Shown here: in pieces, positions 28,878 through 41,129 of the stretch
How positions within the stretch are numbered: position 1 is the stretch's first letter
How the letters are laid out: each line of letters opens with the position of its first letter
Assembly: GCA_963576725.1 (NCBI GenBank)
Contig: OY755247.1
Coordinates: 19,192,957-19,256,956 of the forward strand
Reading direction: 5' to 3'
From: Azorinus chamasolen
Taxonomy: Eukaryota > Mollusca > Bivalvia > Cardiida > Solecurtidae
Length of the DNA: 64,000 bases
The notes under the pieces: generated by a model
Told to the model about the DNA's origin: nothing
The model's input: the letters and a program-made list of their open reading frames with translations, nothing else
Databases searched by the model: none
Translations under genes and position numbers: made by a program

Positions 28878-30588
28878 CAGTTGAACTTCGATATCTCGAA
28901 CTAGGATAACTCGAACTTGGGGTTAACTCGGAACTAAAAGTTCGGTCCTTCCAAAAGGTTGTCAGACGCTTCGCTACCCATACCATTTCGCTACAGTCAT
29001 TTCGCTACCCACCGAGAAGTCATTTCGCTACCCTGACCATTTCGCTACCTGTACATTTCGCTACCTATCGAATTTGATAGAAAAACCAATATTATTGCGG
29101 GGGTGGTTAGTGATTAAAAGTTTAAGCGATAAGAAATATTATCGACTTTGTGAAATACATAATGATAATAATAAAAAAACACGATGATAATCACAACAAA
29201 AATATTAGGTTTTAATAGATTAAATATATACATAATACACGTTTCATTATCGGTGCCTCTGTGATATTGCTGATTGAATTAAGTCACCCGCTGCTCTCGT
29301 AATTACACGTGCCAATCAATATTGTCCACCCAGATATCACAGGTACCGCAGATATAACATTGGCTTGTATAACGGTATGTGGCACTGATTGGATTAACAC
29401 ATACTGCTATAGTGGGAATAAAATATACATGCTTCACTGTAAGACAAACGCCAATGTATTTTGTATAAATGATAAAAGATACTAAAGAGTTCAGACTAGA
29501 AAAATGTGTTGAATCTTTGATATGTACAGTGCATTACGATCACATGAAAAGTTCAAAATGCAAGCATTACTTATGCACTTTTACTTTAAGGTTTGTTAAC
29601 CATTTACCTGCTCTAAAGTTTAAAATATTCTCATAATTTTTAATTTGAATTCGGATGATATGTTGAATTACTCGGCATCTCAACCGGATCTAAGTTGCTT
29701 GGACACGGAATATGGTCTAGTTATTTACTAATATACCATACCATTCGCGAATTTTTGGGATTATTTTGAAAATAGAATTACGACTTTTTATATAATTACG
29801 GTTACATGGTGTGTTGTCCTATGACAACAAACAGCTTGTTCTGTGCATCAGATTTCATTTACACGGGTGTATTCATCGGCGCAGTGCTATTGTTATTACA
29901 TGTAGATGCAGTTTGGAACTAGATGATCTCACACAATTATAATTATGTGTAAACAGTCAACTACGTTTCGGATACGACACATAGAACAGTCCTAATTGTC
30001 AGTTTTGTTAGTTTTGTGATATACTTACGTTGAACATATTTCCGAACAGCTATATCTTATATGCGAATTAACTAATTTACTGTGAACGTTTCATTCGGAT
30101 CCAAACTGTTTGCCTATGCTGCTACGCTCGGTAGAGTATTTCAAATTGGTAAAGGTATCTTTTTCATCGGTTAAACTATTATCGTCCAAATCAATTAATT
30201 ATGTGAATAATTATAATTAATTGGGTGACAGGGTAGCGAAATGACTTCCCGTAAGGGTGCGAAATGACTGTAGCGAAATGGTCAGGGTAGCGAAATGGTC
30301 AGGGTAGCGAAACGCTGTGTAGCGAAACGTCCGTAAACCTTCCAAAACATACATTACAGAATTGCTGTTAAATATATCACTAAGGATATCTAGAAACACA
30401 TGTGACAGCTTAATGCAGGTGTAAAGTAATTCTGAAAGCTCCTGCAGGAGCTTTCAGCATTACTTTACACATGCATTAAGCTGTCAACTCGAGAAATTGT
30501 CCAGAATAGAAATCTGGTAACTCGAACTTCTGTTATCTCAAACTAATTTATATATTCCCTTGAAGTTTGAGATATCTTAATTCAACTG
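28878..30588. mobile_element. PG-C MITE split by E2
   Basis: cagttgaacttcgatatctc to tatcttaattcaactg with TA flanks; centre aagctcctgcaggagctt. Confidence 0.8.
28957..30337. mobile_element. E2: element with word-array inverted ends (TTCGCTAC)
   Basis: A 1381-bp insert in a PG-C MITE, flanked by the 10-bp direct repeat ccttccaaaa (28947-28956 and 30338-30347). The left end holds about six copies of ttcgctac within 120 bp; the right end holds the complement gtagcgaa about five times. There is no coding potential in the interior. The duplication length suggests a Mutator-like mechanism (inference). Confidence 0.75.
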
Positions 30589-30712
30589 TACATGTTATAT
30601 CACACAAGTGCTTTGCAACACAGCTTTTTCTTCACCCCCTTCCCTCATGTATATTCACGTTAGGAAAAAAAAAATGACTATGAAAATTTGTTGGATAGGA
30701 GTCTTTATTTTT

Positions 30713-32190
30713 GTGTCACCTGCTGAGAGGCAGTGTTTCACTTCGGGATCACTTTTCTGTCACACTTTCTTCTTTTGGCTGTCATTTCTAAACTAATTAT
30801 TATAGAGCTTTTAAATTTCACATGTCTTCCTCTCATTAAGGACCATTGATGTAACTAAGGTCCATCACTCTGCATGCAATAATTTTTATACGCCCGTTTG
30901 AAAAAACGGGACGTATTATGGAATAGCGCTGTCTGGTTGTCTGTAACATCTCTAACTCAAGTTCCGCTTGGTGGATCCTTCTCAAATTTTAACACAATGT
31001 TTATCTAGACATTCTACAGTTGCCTGCCAAGTCCCGGTTTGTTTATCCAAGGTCAAGGTCACACAATTGGACTTAGAATTTTTGTTTAGCAAAAAATTTA
31101 ACCGGTCTGTCTGTCTGTAACATCTCTAACTCAAGTTCCTCTTGGTGGATCCTTCCCAAATTTAATCATAATGTTTATCTAGACATGCTACAGTAGCCTG
31201 CCAAGTCTCGGCTCGTTTATCCAAGGTCAAGGTCGCTTAATTGGACTTGGAATTTGCGTTTAGCATTTGCGTTAAGCAAAAATGTTAACCTCAATTTATG
31301 TGGAACAAGTCCACTTATCTACATAACACTTTGAGATAAAGCTTTGAAACTTGGAACACTTGTTCACCGTCACAACCTTCACCTGTAGGCAAGAGTAAAT
31401 AACTCTGTCAAGCATTTTGACTGAATTATGCCCCTTTTTAACTTAGAATTTTTGGTTAAGGCTTTGTTAAAGTCCATTTATTTACATAACACTTTGAGAT
31501 AAAGCTTTGAAACTTGGAACACTTGTTTACCTGTAGGCAAGAGTAAATAACTCTGTCAAGCATTTTGACCAAATTATGCCCCTTTTTAACTTAGAATTTT
31601 TGGTTAAGGCTTTGTTAAAGTCCATTTATTTACATAACCCTTTGAGATAAAGGTTTTAAACTTGGAACACTTGTTCACCGTCACAACCTTCACCAGTAGG
31701 CAAGAGAAAATAACTCTGTCAAGCATTTTGACCGAATTATACCCCTTTTTAACTTAGAATTTTTTGTTACGGTTTTGGTTAAAGTCCACTTATTTACATA
31801 ACCCTTTGAGATAAAGCTTTTAAACTTGGAGCACTTTTTCACCATCAGAAGCTTCATCTGTAGGCAAGAGTAAATACAATGCAACTCTGTCAAGCATTTA
31901 GACACAATTATGGCACTTTTCAATTTAGAATTTTTGGTTAAGGTTTTTTGTTACAGTATGCCTATTTACAACCTTGAAACTTGGTCGCAAAATTTGGCTT
32001 AGAATTGGAGTTCAGCAAATACGTTAACCCCAGTTAATGTTGAACAAGACCCCGACGGGCGTATATTGTGTCCACTGGCACTCTTGTTGAGTTATGCCCC
32101 TTTGTTCTGATTTTCGCTCCCTAGCATATTAACAGTTTTTGTGTCAGTTGCGAGCAGGTGACACATGTGTTCCTTCAAACACTCTTGTTT
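30713..32190 (+). mobile_element. HH element (CTTGTT end), split by another HH and itself inside PB-A
   Basis: Starts gtgtcacctgctgagaggca and ends gtgttccttcaaacactcttgtt. Colinear with the reverse complement of 60829-61283 except for the 1.2-kb insert at 30888-32088. Confidence 0.75.
30888..32088 (+). mobile_element. HH element (CTTGTT end), nested; relative of 4512-5791
   Basis: Starts atacgcccgtttgaaaaaac and ends acgggcgtatattgtgtcc, ggcactcttgtt. The 11-bp end tatacgcccgt is repeated inverted at the other side. The body has five units of about 135 bp. Confidence 0.78.
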
Positions 32191-32309
32191 AATGGAATAT
32201 GAACATGGAAATGTTTGGCAGAAACTGCAGATTCAGATGTTTCATAAACAGAGCAGACCCTGATCAGACGGCTGCTACAACAATTGTCTGAGCATGGTCT
32301 ACTCTGTTT

Positions 32310-32535
32310 CATATTCATGTATTAAAAGAAATAATGACACCATGAATGTTTATTTACTGAGTTTTTACCATGAATGTTTATTTACTGAGTTTTTATAGTG
32401 TAATGTGTACACAGGATATTTTGGTATTGGTAGAAACTGTAGAGTCAGATGTATTAAAATTTTATAAGCAAAGCAATCTGGATATACACTGTTCGTGAAG
32501 GCGTGAAAAAGCATTTGTGTGCAGGAAAAGGTTGA
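32310..32535. mobile_element. PB-A, core mostly deleted, with a 28-bp tandem repeat
   Basis: catgaatgtttatttactga occurs at 32341 and 32369; right tip aggaaaaggttga. Confidence 0.6.
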
Positions 32536-32589
32536 ATGACATATACATATACCTTTATGAGGTAAAGAGTTAACTCATATGAGTTATAT

Positions 32590-32806
32590 ATTACCCCATT
32601 CCCTCATATTGACGCCTCTGCAAAAGTCACCTGTTGAAACCATTGTGATAAATAGAGCATTTGCTCCTATAGGAGCAAATGCTCTATTTATCACAATGGT
32701 TTCACACTACAAAATTCTAAAATTTTCCTTTTCTCGAGTTAATGCTCCTTTTCAGTAGATTTATTCAGAGGTTGGATCTAAAAATAGCCTATGAGGTAAT
32801 GGATTC
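32590..32806. mobile_element. PB-B MITE
   Basis: ttaccccattccctcat to tatgaggtaatgg; perfect centre gctcctataggagc, terminal TTAAs decayed. Confidence 0.75.
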
Positions 32807-32883
32807 AGTACATGTCCCATTGTTGGTTGTACAAGATGATAAGAATGATAATGTTTTTAAAAATACAGATATACTTTTACTCT

Positions 32884-33114
32884 TTAACCCTTTACCTAAT
32901 GAATATTCATGTATGAAATAATATCTTTGAATATTAATTAGTTTGTTTTTTATAATCGCATTACGAACAAAGGAAGTTTAGGCCATGGCAGAAACTGTAG
33001 AATCATATCGAGAAAACAGAGCAGACCCTGGTAAGACAGCTCCAACAGGGGCTGTCTGATCTGGGTCTACTCCATTTGCAAATGTGCAAAAATGCCTCAT
33101 CAGGTAAAGGGTTA
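32884..33114. mobile_element. PB-A MITE
   Basis: ttaaccctttacctaatg to ggtaaagggtta; core cagctccaacaggggctg. Confidence 0.8.
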
Positions 33115-33211
33115 GATTTATTGATTCCAGGAAGTTGTTATAAGGATGTTGATATGGGAGAACCAAATCTCAATATACACGTGTTTTTGTTTATGATGTG
33201 TTTAAAACAAT

Positions 33212-33438
33212 TTAATGCTTTCCATTGATATGCTTTTCAATGCCTTTGCAAACAGAGAAGACCCAGATCAGACAGCTCCAGATAGAGCTATCTGATAAGG
33301 GTCTGCTCTGTTTCCTTTGAAATGATATTGATCTAATTCTAGAGTTTCTGTCATTAAAAATGAATTCCCTTGTTCATCGGGCCATGATAAATATTCAGTT
33401 AATTAATAATCATGAATATTCATAGAATAAAGGGTTAA
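33212..33438. mobile_element. PB-A MITE
   Basis: ttaatgctttccattga to ataaagggttaa; core cagctccagatagagct. Confidence 0.7.
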
Positions 33439-33663
33439 CCCATTCCCTCATTAGCTATTTTTAGATCAAACCACTTTGAATAAATCTACCGAAAAGGAGC
33501 ATTAACTAGAGAAAAGGAAAATTTTAGAATTTTGTAGTTTGAAACCATTGTGATAAATAGAGCATTTGCTCCTATAGGAGCAAATGCTCTATTTATCACT
33601 ATGGTTTCAACAGGTGACTTTTACAGAGGTGTAGAAAGGCGTATTTATGGAGGAAAGGGTTAA
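33435..33663. mobile_element. PB-B MITE, complete
   Basis: Shares TTAA with the preceding PB-A copy; perfect palindrome centre. Confidence 0.8.
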
Positions 33664-33827
33664 GACTTAATGTCATATTGTTGTGATCACAAATTGCTTG
33701 TAAATCATTGTTATAAGTGTACAACACTGCATTGAAAATTTAGATCGGCTATTCAAATAAAAATTACAGATAAAATTGTTGATTTTTATTTTATTTTTAC
33801 AATTAATTTAGTTACCGTAAAGAGTAG

Positions 33828-33967
33828 ACAGTTAATCCCTCTAATGTGACCACCAAAAAGAGGTCTATGTTTTGGTCATAGAGGCAGATGGTAGCTTAAT
33901 GCAGCATGAGAGTTATGCAGATAGTTCTATTACTTTTGTCCTGCATTAAGCAACCACCTGTCCTTAA
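33828..33967. mobile_element. PG-B-like, decayed
   Basis: acagttaatccctctaatg; tagcttaatgcagcatgag and ctgcattaagcaacc arms. Confidence 0.55.
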
Positions 33968-34446
33968 CCCTTTCCTCCATAAATACGTCATTTGACGCCT
34001 CTGTAAAAATCACCTATTGAAACCATTAGGAGCAAATGCTCTATTTATCACAATGGTTTCAAAGCTACAAAATTCTAAAAAAAAATCCTTTTCTCTAGTA
34101 TATGCTCCTTTTGGGTAGATTCATTCAAAGATCCTACCTTGCCTTGGTTCTGGGGCTTAATTGTCACGGGGGATGTTTTTGTTTATTTGACGGAGATTAT
34201 CCCCTCTGCCAAGAACTAAAAGGAAGGCAGGTCGGTGGTTTTGATCCCATGCACTGCTTTGCAGCGCATGAGATTAGCCGAAATCATCTTCCTGATATCA
34301 TCCCTCATCATCATGTCATCTCATCATTCATCGGCGCTATATGACCTATTCTGTGTCGCAGTGCCGTAAAACCCAACTCACTCACTCACTCACTCACTCA
34401 TTCAAAGAGGTTGGATCTAAAAATAGCCTATGGAGGAAAGGGTTAA
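33964..34446. mobile_element. PB-B MITE split by a SINE-like insert
   Basis: ttaaccctttcctccat to gaaagggttaa; left palindrome arm deleted; insert at 34131-34407. Confidence 0.8.
34131..34407 (+). mobile_element. SINE-like retroposon with (ctca)n tail, nested in a PB-B MITE
   Basis: A 277-bp insert ends in a run of ctca repeats and is flanked by tcattcaaag at 34121-34130 and 34398-34407, a target-site duplication. A paralogous PB-B copy at 36974-37184 lacks it (empty site). A tail-like fragment (aacccaactcactcactc) recurs near 39683-39707. Confidence 0.7.
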
Positions 34447-35077
34447 ATAATTTTATATTTGTTCATTGAGTGGTTGCTTTAGAGGGGTTCACTGTGCTGT
34501 TTTTTTGTTTGATTTTCCCAATGATTTTGTATGATCTGATTTTCATTATAGAAACAATTGTGTTCCATTTACTTAGCCTCAAAGGCATAAAAAACAAGGG
34601 CATGTTGTATTGTTATGCAAGACATGAGTCCCCCACCGGACTGAATAAAACCCTCCACTCTCCCCACCCCACCCACCCATGGTGTGGTTGACCATGGTAT
34701 ATACATGACCACCTGAATGGTATTAGTACCTACTTTCATACATTGAATCAGTAAATAAAAAGTTATTGGCCCGACAAGAAAATATGAAAAAGGGGAGTAA
34801 CTCCAAAAATATTAATGCTAGAGTTATTGCCCTTGTGCATGACACTACACCTCATCATGCTTGTTCCATATGAGAAGTTTCAAATCAATTGAACCAGTAC
34901 ATAAAGAGTTATTAACTGGACAAGAAAATATGAAAAGGGGAATAACTCTAAAAATATAGATGTTAGAGTTATGGCCCTTGTGCATGACACTACCCCTCAT
35001 CATGCTTGTTCCATATGTGAAGTTTCAAATCAATTGAACCGGTAGATAAAGAGTTATTGTCAGGACAAAAAAATATG

Positions 35078-36690
35078 AACAAGAGTACCGCATACGGTAC
35101 ATAATACGCCCACTTGCAAACTTTCTCCGATTCAGCATGCCTAATAAGTGTTGACATTTTCTAATCTGTACTTCAGATCTTGATTTCCATATTAAGGTGA
35201 TACTATTTTTAAAAAAAAACTTAAGTGATAATCTTATTAAATAAAACGTTACAGCTAATCCTCATATTTGCAGATTTTTGTATTAAAGTGCAACGGCCAT
35301 AACTCTGTAAAGAAAAACTTAATGAACCTCAAAATAAACTCAGCTTCAGATTTTGTTGCTTAAAACATTTGTGTTAAGTTTCATTTATATCATTTTAGTA
35401 GTTGTCAAAGAAAACAACAGACAAACTAAAAGTTGACTGACAAACAAAGCAATGAACACACAAAATTCAAGGACCATAACTTTAGAATAAAATGACATAT
35501 CAAAACCATCGCAATATATGTGAAAATTCATAATAAGGTTTAACCATATAAAGAAATTGAAGTAAATATCATTTCAAAGAAAAAGTTATGGCCATCCTCA
35601 TATTTGCATAGATTTGCATTATTTTTTTTAAATGCAAGGGCTATAACTCCGAAACGACAAATCAAATGAACCTCAGAATCGACTCAGCTTTAGATCTTAA
35701 TGCATTAAACATTTGTGTGAAGTTTCAATAATATGTCTCAAATAGTTTTCCAAGAAAACAGCGGATAAACTATTTGCATGTATTTGCATTATTTTTTAAG
35801 TACAAGGGCCATAACTCCAAAACGACAGATCAAATGAACCTCAGAATCAACTCAGCTACAGATCTTTATGCATTAAACATTTGTGTGAAGTTTCATTAAT
35901 ATCTCTCAAATAGTTTTCCCAGAAAACAGCGGACAAACTATTTGCATGTATTTGCATTATTTCTTAAGGACAAGGGCCATAACTCTGAAACGACTAATCA
36001 AATGAATTTCAGAATAGACTCAGCTTCAGATCTTTATGCATTAAACATTTGTGTTAAGATTCATTAATATCTCTCAAATAGTTTTCCGAGAAAACAGCGG
36101 ACAAACTATTTGCATGTATTTGCATTATTTTTTAAGCACAAGGGCCATAACTCTGAAACGACAAATCAAATGAACCTCAGAATCGACTCAACTTCAGATC
36201 TTGATGCATTAAACATTTGTGTGAAGTTTCATTAATATCTCTCAAACAGTTTTCCCAGAAAACAGCGGACAAACTATTTGCTTGTATTTGCATTATTTTT
36301 TTAAGTACAAGGGCCATAACTCCGAAACGACAGATCAAATGAACCTTAGAATCGACTCAGCTTCAGATCTTTATGCATTAAACATTTGTGTGAAGTTTCA
36401 TTAATATCTCTCAAACAGTTTTCCCAGAAAACGGCGGACAAACTATTTGCATGTATTTGCATTATTTTTTAAGTACAAGGGCCATAACTCTGAAATGAAA
36501 AATCAAATGAACCTCAGAATAGACTCAGCTTCAGATCTCGATGCATTAAACATTTGTGTGAAGTTTCATTAATATCTGTCAAATGGTTTTCCGAGAAAAC
36601 TGCAGACAAACAAAATGTTGACGGACGAACGAACGGACGGACGGACAGGGCCACGCCAATATACGACCACCTTTATTAGGTGGGCATATA
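35078..36690 (-). mobile_element. HH element with about eight tandem units, nested (CTTGTT end)
   Basis: Minus strand: 5' tatgcccacctaataaaggtgg, units of about 170 bp (gggccataactctgaaacga on the plus strand), and 3' hairpin gtaccg-tatg-cggtac then tcttgtt. Outer sequence continues from aatatgaa to aaagggg across it. Confidence 0.75.
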
Positions 36691-36973
36691 AAAAGGGGAA
36701 TAACTCAAAAAATATTGATGTTAGAGTTATGGCCCTTGTGCATGACACTACTCCTCATCATGATTCTTCAATGTGTGAAGTTATAATGAATTTGGTCTAA
36801 CTTTGTAGGAGATATGGCCCGGACACGAAGCGTGACAGATGGACTGACAAGAAAATATGAAAAAGGGGAATAACTCCAAAAATATTGATGCTAGAGTTAT
36901 GGCCCTTGTGCATGACACTACCCCTCATCATGATTGTTCCATATGTGAAGTTTCAAATCAATCGAACCAGTAT

Positions 36974-37184
36974 ATGCCATTCTACGTCTCTGTAAAAATC
37001 TCCTATTGACACCATTGTGATAAATAGAGCATTTGCTCCTATAGGAGCAAATGCTCTTTTTATCACAATGGTTTCAAAACTACAAAATTCTAAAAAAAAT
37101 CCTTTTCTCTAGTAAATGCTCCTTTTGGGTAGATTCATTCAAAGAGGTTGGATCTAAAAATAGCCTATGAGGGAAAGGGTTAAA
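36974..37184. mobile_element. PB-B MITE, paralog of 33964-34446 without the SINE
   Basis: Left terminus missing; ttgggtagattcattcaaag runs straight into aggttggatct. Confidence 0.75.
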
Positions 37185-37670
37185 TAATTTTATATGTATG
37201 CATTGAGTGGTCACTTTAGAGAGTTTTCACTGTACTGTTTTTAGTTTGATTTCCCCAAAGATTTTGTACGATCTCTGATTTTCATTATAGAAACAATTGT
37301 GTTCCATTTACTTAGCCTCAAAGCATAAAAATAAATCTATATTGCAAGTTGTTTTAAGCATAAACCATTCTTCAGTTATGACCCTTGTGCATGACACTAG
37401 CCCTCATCATGCTTCTTCAATGTGTGAAGTTATAATGAATTTGGCCTAACTTTGTAGGAGATATGGCCCGGACAAGAAGCGTGACAGACGGACAGACAGA
37501 CGGACGGACGGACGAAATCGAGCAAACCTATAGTCCCCCAACCGGTAACCGGTGGGGGACTAATAAATCTATATTGCAAGTTGTTTTAAGCATAAACCAT
37601 TCTTCATAGAAAATGCTGTTGACTTGATTAAATGACAGACAATGTAGATTCTTATAAAATGCCACATTTT

Positions 37671-38575
37671 AGTCCCCCACCTGCCTCTGCAGGGGACTAT
37701 CGATTTACACTCCTTCTGTCTGTTTGGATTTTTGTCCTATTTCCTCAACCACTTGGGTTATGGTTTCCAAATTTATTAAAATTAAAGTACATGTATCTTG
37801 GGAAGGCAGAGTGTCAGATACTGTTGTGTCTGTGACCTTGACTTCAGTTTTGTTTATCTGGATAATATATCCTCAACCTCTTGGGTTAGGATTTCCAAAT
37901 TTCTTTTGTGGGGGTATCTTTGGGATGCAGAGTGTTGTATACTACTTTTGTAGCTATTTTTAGATCAAACCACTTTGAATAAATCTACCGAAAAGGAGCA
38001 TTAACTAGAGAAAAGGAATTTTTTTAGAATTTTGTAGTTTGAAATCATTGTGATAAATAGAGCATTTGCTCCTATAGGAGCAAATGCTCTATTTATCATA
38101 ATGGTTTCAACAGAGTATTGCAGAGTATTGTATACTGCTTTTGTGTCTCTGTGTGACCTTGACTTTAACATTAGTTTTAGTAAAAAATTGTCTGAAACTT
38201 GTCTCTCTGATATATCCTCACCTCCTTTGATTAGGATTTCCAAAGTTCTTGTGTGGATGCATCTTGGAAAGGCAGAATATTGCATACATACTAGTATGGT
38301 GTCTCTTTGACCATGACCTCAATTTTAGTAAACGCTTGTCAAGAAATTTGTCTGGAGAACATCTCCTCAATTGCTTGACTTAGGGTTTCCAGTTTACTTG
38401 TTTAGATGAATCTTCAGAAGGAGAAATGTCTCATACTACTTTGGTGTCTATGTGACTTTCACCATGACCTTAAGCTCAGTTTAAGTTTAATTATTTTTTT
38501 ATCTGGATGATAATCTCCTCAACCACTTGGGTTATCGTTTCCAAATTTCTTGTGAGGATGCATCTTAGGAAAGCT
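37671..38575 (+). mobile_element. HH element, 5' part with tandem body
   Basis: 5' hairpin agtcccc..ggggact (37671-37698) and four units of about 190 bp (tcctcaaccacttgggttagg). Two PB-B copies interrupt or end it. No 3' hairpin seen. Confidence 0.55.
37950..38115. mobile_element. PB-B fragment inside HH 37671-38575
   Basis: ctatttttagatcaaacc to atggtttcaacag; full palindrome, no TTAA ends. Confidence 0.65.
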
Positions 38576-38578
38576 ACT

Positions 38579-38671
38579 TTAACCCATTCCCTCATAGGCT
38601 ATTTTGATACCATTGTGATAAATAGAGCATTTGCTCCTATAGGAAGTCGTCAATATGAGGGAATGGGTTAA
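38579..38671. mobile_element. PB-B mini-MITE (internal deletion)
   Basis: 93 bp between TTAAs; keeps both tips and gctcctatagga. Confidence 0.75.
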
Positions 38672-39045
38672 TGTATTTTTGAACTTAAGTCATCCACCCA
38701 ACAAGGAAATAAAATGTTGAAACATGTGTTTCTGATCTGACTAAACTGTATAAGATCATTAATAAACCATATATACTTTTTTTTGCATAAATAATCCCTA
38801 TTAGTCTACATCCAACTCAAGCAATATTTTCTTGTTTAAACTGATATAGGTCAACAATGATTGCAAAAATCTGTGATAAGACTCAGATATTGACCTTTCA
38901 ATCAGCTAGTATGCCTATTTCCAGACTTTCAACTCATTGAATTGGCTTATACCAATAATAAAATTCAATGATTATTTTTGCTGTTTCTACAAACCCTGAT
39001 TGTTATGATTATTTTTGCTGTTTCTTTGTTGTTTCTACAAACCCT
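38672..39045. other. Unassigned intergenic stretch
   Basis: AT-rich; only a local duplication of gattatttttgctgtttc (38969, 39008) stands out. Confidence 0.5.
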
Positions 39046-39049
39046 GATT

Positions 39050-39289
39050 ATTACTCCATGAGCATTCATGTAAGGAATAATATCATCATGAATATTAATT
39101 AGATTAACTGCTGTAATAGCACATAAACACAGGAAGTTTGTCCATGACAGATACTGTAGAATCATAGCTGTATTATAGCATAGGCAAACAGAGCAGACCC
39201 TGATCAGACAACTCCTACAGGAGCTGTCTGATCTGGGTCTACTCTGTTTGCAAATACATGAAAGAGCATTTATATAAAGGAAAGGGTTA
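39050..39289. mobile_element. PB-A MITE
   Basis: ttactccatgagcattc to gaaagggtta; core aactcctacaggagctg. A duplicated gattatttttgctgtttc precedes it. Confidence 0.75.
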
Positions 39290-39749
39290 GTATGAGGTAA
39301 TATAGGTTTATAAAGTTTCATTCGAAGGACTTGGTCCGGCGGGGGATTGAAGCTGATTGAAGCTGGTATTGTAGTTCGGTACAATTTTGGTACTTCTGAT
39401 TTAGACTTACATTATAGCAAATAGCTTAAGACCCTGATCAAATTGCTTGTAAAGTTTGTCTGTCCAAATATTTGGTGTAATTAAGGTATGAAATCTTTAT
39501 ACATGTACTTCAATTGTACACAGATTTGAACAACAGTAATAAACACAAAGCTTGACAGGTTTTCATTATTCTTTTTAACCTCTCTATCAATTTTCATACA
39601 TTGTGGATGGTAATAATACATGTACATTTTGTCTTCTCATAAATGAAATAGATCCACATGCTTTTGAGTCCGAGATAATTCTAACCCAACTCACTCACTC
39701 ACTCCTTTGACTTTTATTTCTTGATTTTTATATAGCGCTGGTAATTTGT

Positions 39750-40375
39750 TATCCCCTGCCGATGTTATTTCTCTGAAACTGACAGAATTCAGTGTAACTC
39801 AACATGAATATTTGTTATCACTGGGACATCGTTCCCATGTATTACTTTTCCAGATCGCTTGCGACATTTAGGAGTTATTGCCCTTTTATATGCAAAATTG
39901 ACATTTTTTCTGTCCGGTGCCATATCTCTGTAACAGACAGACAGAATTTAACGAAACTAGACATGAATATTTGTTATCACTGGGACATCGTTCCCATGTA
40001 TTACTTTTCCAGATCGCTTGTGGCATTTAGGGGTTATTGCCCTTTGATATGCAAAAATCACATCTTTTTTTCCGTCTGATGCCATATCTCTGTTACGGAT
40101 TGACAGAATTCAGTGAAACTTGACATGAATATTTGTTATCACCGGGGTATCAGATCACTTGTGGCATTTTAGGAGTTATTACCCTTTTATATGCAAAAAT
40201 GACATTTTTTCCCTCCAATGCTATATATCTCTGTAACGGATTGACAAAATTCAATGAAACTCAACTTGAATATTTGTTATCGCCATGGCATCATTCCCAT
40301 GCATTACTTTTTTCAGACAGCATGTGGCTTTTAGGAGTTATAACCCTTTGATACACAAAAATCATATTTATTGCC
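39750..40375 (+). repeat. Tandem repeat array (about 160-bp unit, 4 copies)
   Basis: gaatatttgttatcac recurs at about 39805, 39965, 40127 and 40268; the last unit has a deletion. Flanked by ttatcccctgcc motifs, so probably the body of a further HH-like element. Confidence 0.65.
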
Positions 40376-41120
40376 CTTATCCCCTGCCTGCTAAAAGCAG
40401 AGGGAAACTGTATTGCATTGAATACTATTTTGCATTAAGTACTTGACTATACTTTATACAGCTTTCATAATATTCAAGCAGTGTCAAGATAAAATAGGCC
40501 TTATGATTCAAACAGTTCAGAAACAGATCAGCAACCACATCACCAATGCAACATCTAATCTGATATGTAATGACTCACCATATCAGAATAAACTGTATAG
40601 TATATACAAACTACAACTAATGCGAACTGTAGTAGACTGGATCAGATGCCACAGCGGAGACGTGGCAGCCAGTCTAGGTCTACACTTTTTTGTACTACAA
40701 TAAGGCACATTTCCCCTTGCTGTGGCTCATTCAGTATCAAAACCTGTACACTATTATTAAAGATTGCCGTAGAAAGCAGTAATTTGGCCCAATATTCATA
40801 TAGTTGGTCAAAATAGCTATTTAAGGTATTGGTATGCATCAAAGGCAAATAAAACCTGGTTGAGCGATCTAGGGCTAACATGGCCCACATGTTTTAAATT
40901 GAAAATTGATTATCTAAAGATTCCCCCACCCCCATTGTTTGCCGTTTCACTAGGTAGAACCTTTGGCAGGGGATACCAATTCTATGAATTTGATTGTTTG
41001 ACTTGTTTGGAATCTAGAAGCTAGTGAAATTAAAGAACTTAGCTCACATACCCCACATGCCACATTGTCAGAGAAAAAAGTAACTCCCCATGATGGATTC
41101 CTCTGAAAATCGAACTGATC
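40376..41120. other. Unassigned intergenic stretch
   Basis: Mostly nondescript, with an HH-like scrap (gagcgatctagggctaacat, near 40862) and ggcaggggatacc at 40966. Confidence 0.4.
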
Positions 41121-41129
41121 CAGGTTTTT

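Larger units (their letters stand above)
30634..32310. mobile_element. PB-A split by two nested HH elements
   Basis: Left tip ccttccctcatgtatatt; resumes at 32191 with aatggaatatgaacatgg and core cggctgctacaac. Confidence 0.65.
34593..37561 (-). mobile_element. HH element (CTTGTT end), minus strand, with nested insertions
   Basis: Minus-strand 5' hairpin agtcccccacc..ggttgggggact (37561 end), gtccgtccgtctgtctg, units with gagttatggcccttgtgcat, and a 3' end at cccttgtt (34593). Interrupted by 35078-36690 and by a duplicated host block at 36974-37374. Confidence 0.65.

Noticed and set aside
38965..39384. 139-residue minus-strand open frame
   Set aside because: It crosses a PB-A MITE and its palindrome; the sequence RPRSDSSCRSCLIRVCSV is the translated arm found in many copies.
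39804..40079. Open frame with a repeated NICYHWDIVPMYYFSRSL
   Set aside because: The repeat follows a 160-bp noncoding tandem array; the frame breaks in the later units.
40443..40703. 86-residue plus-strand open frame
   Set aside because: No recognisable motif, no splice or neighbour support; probably chance.
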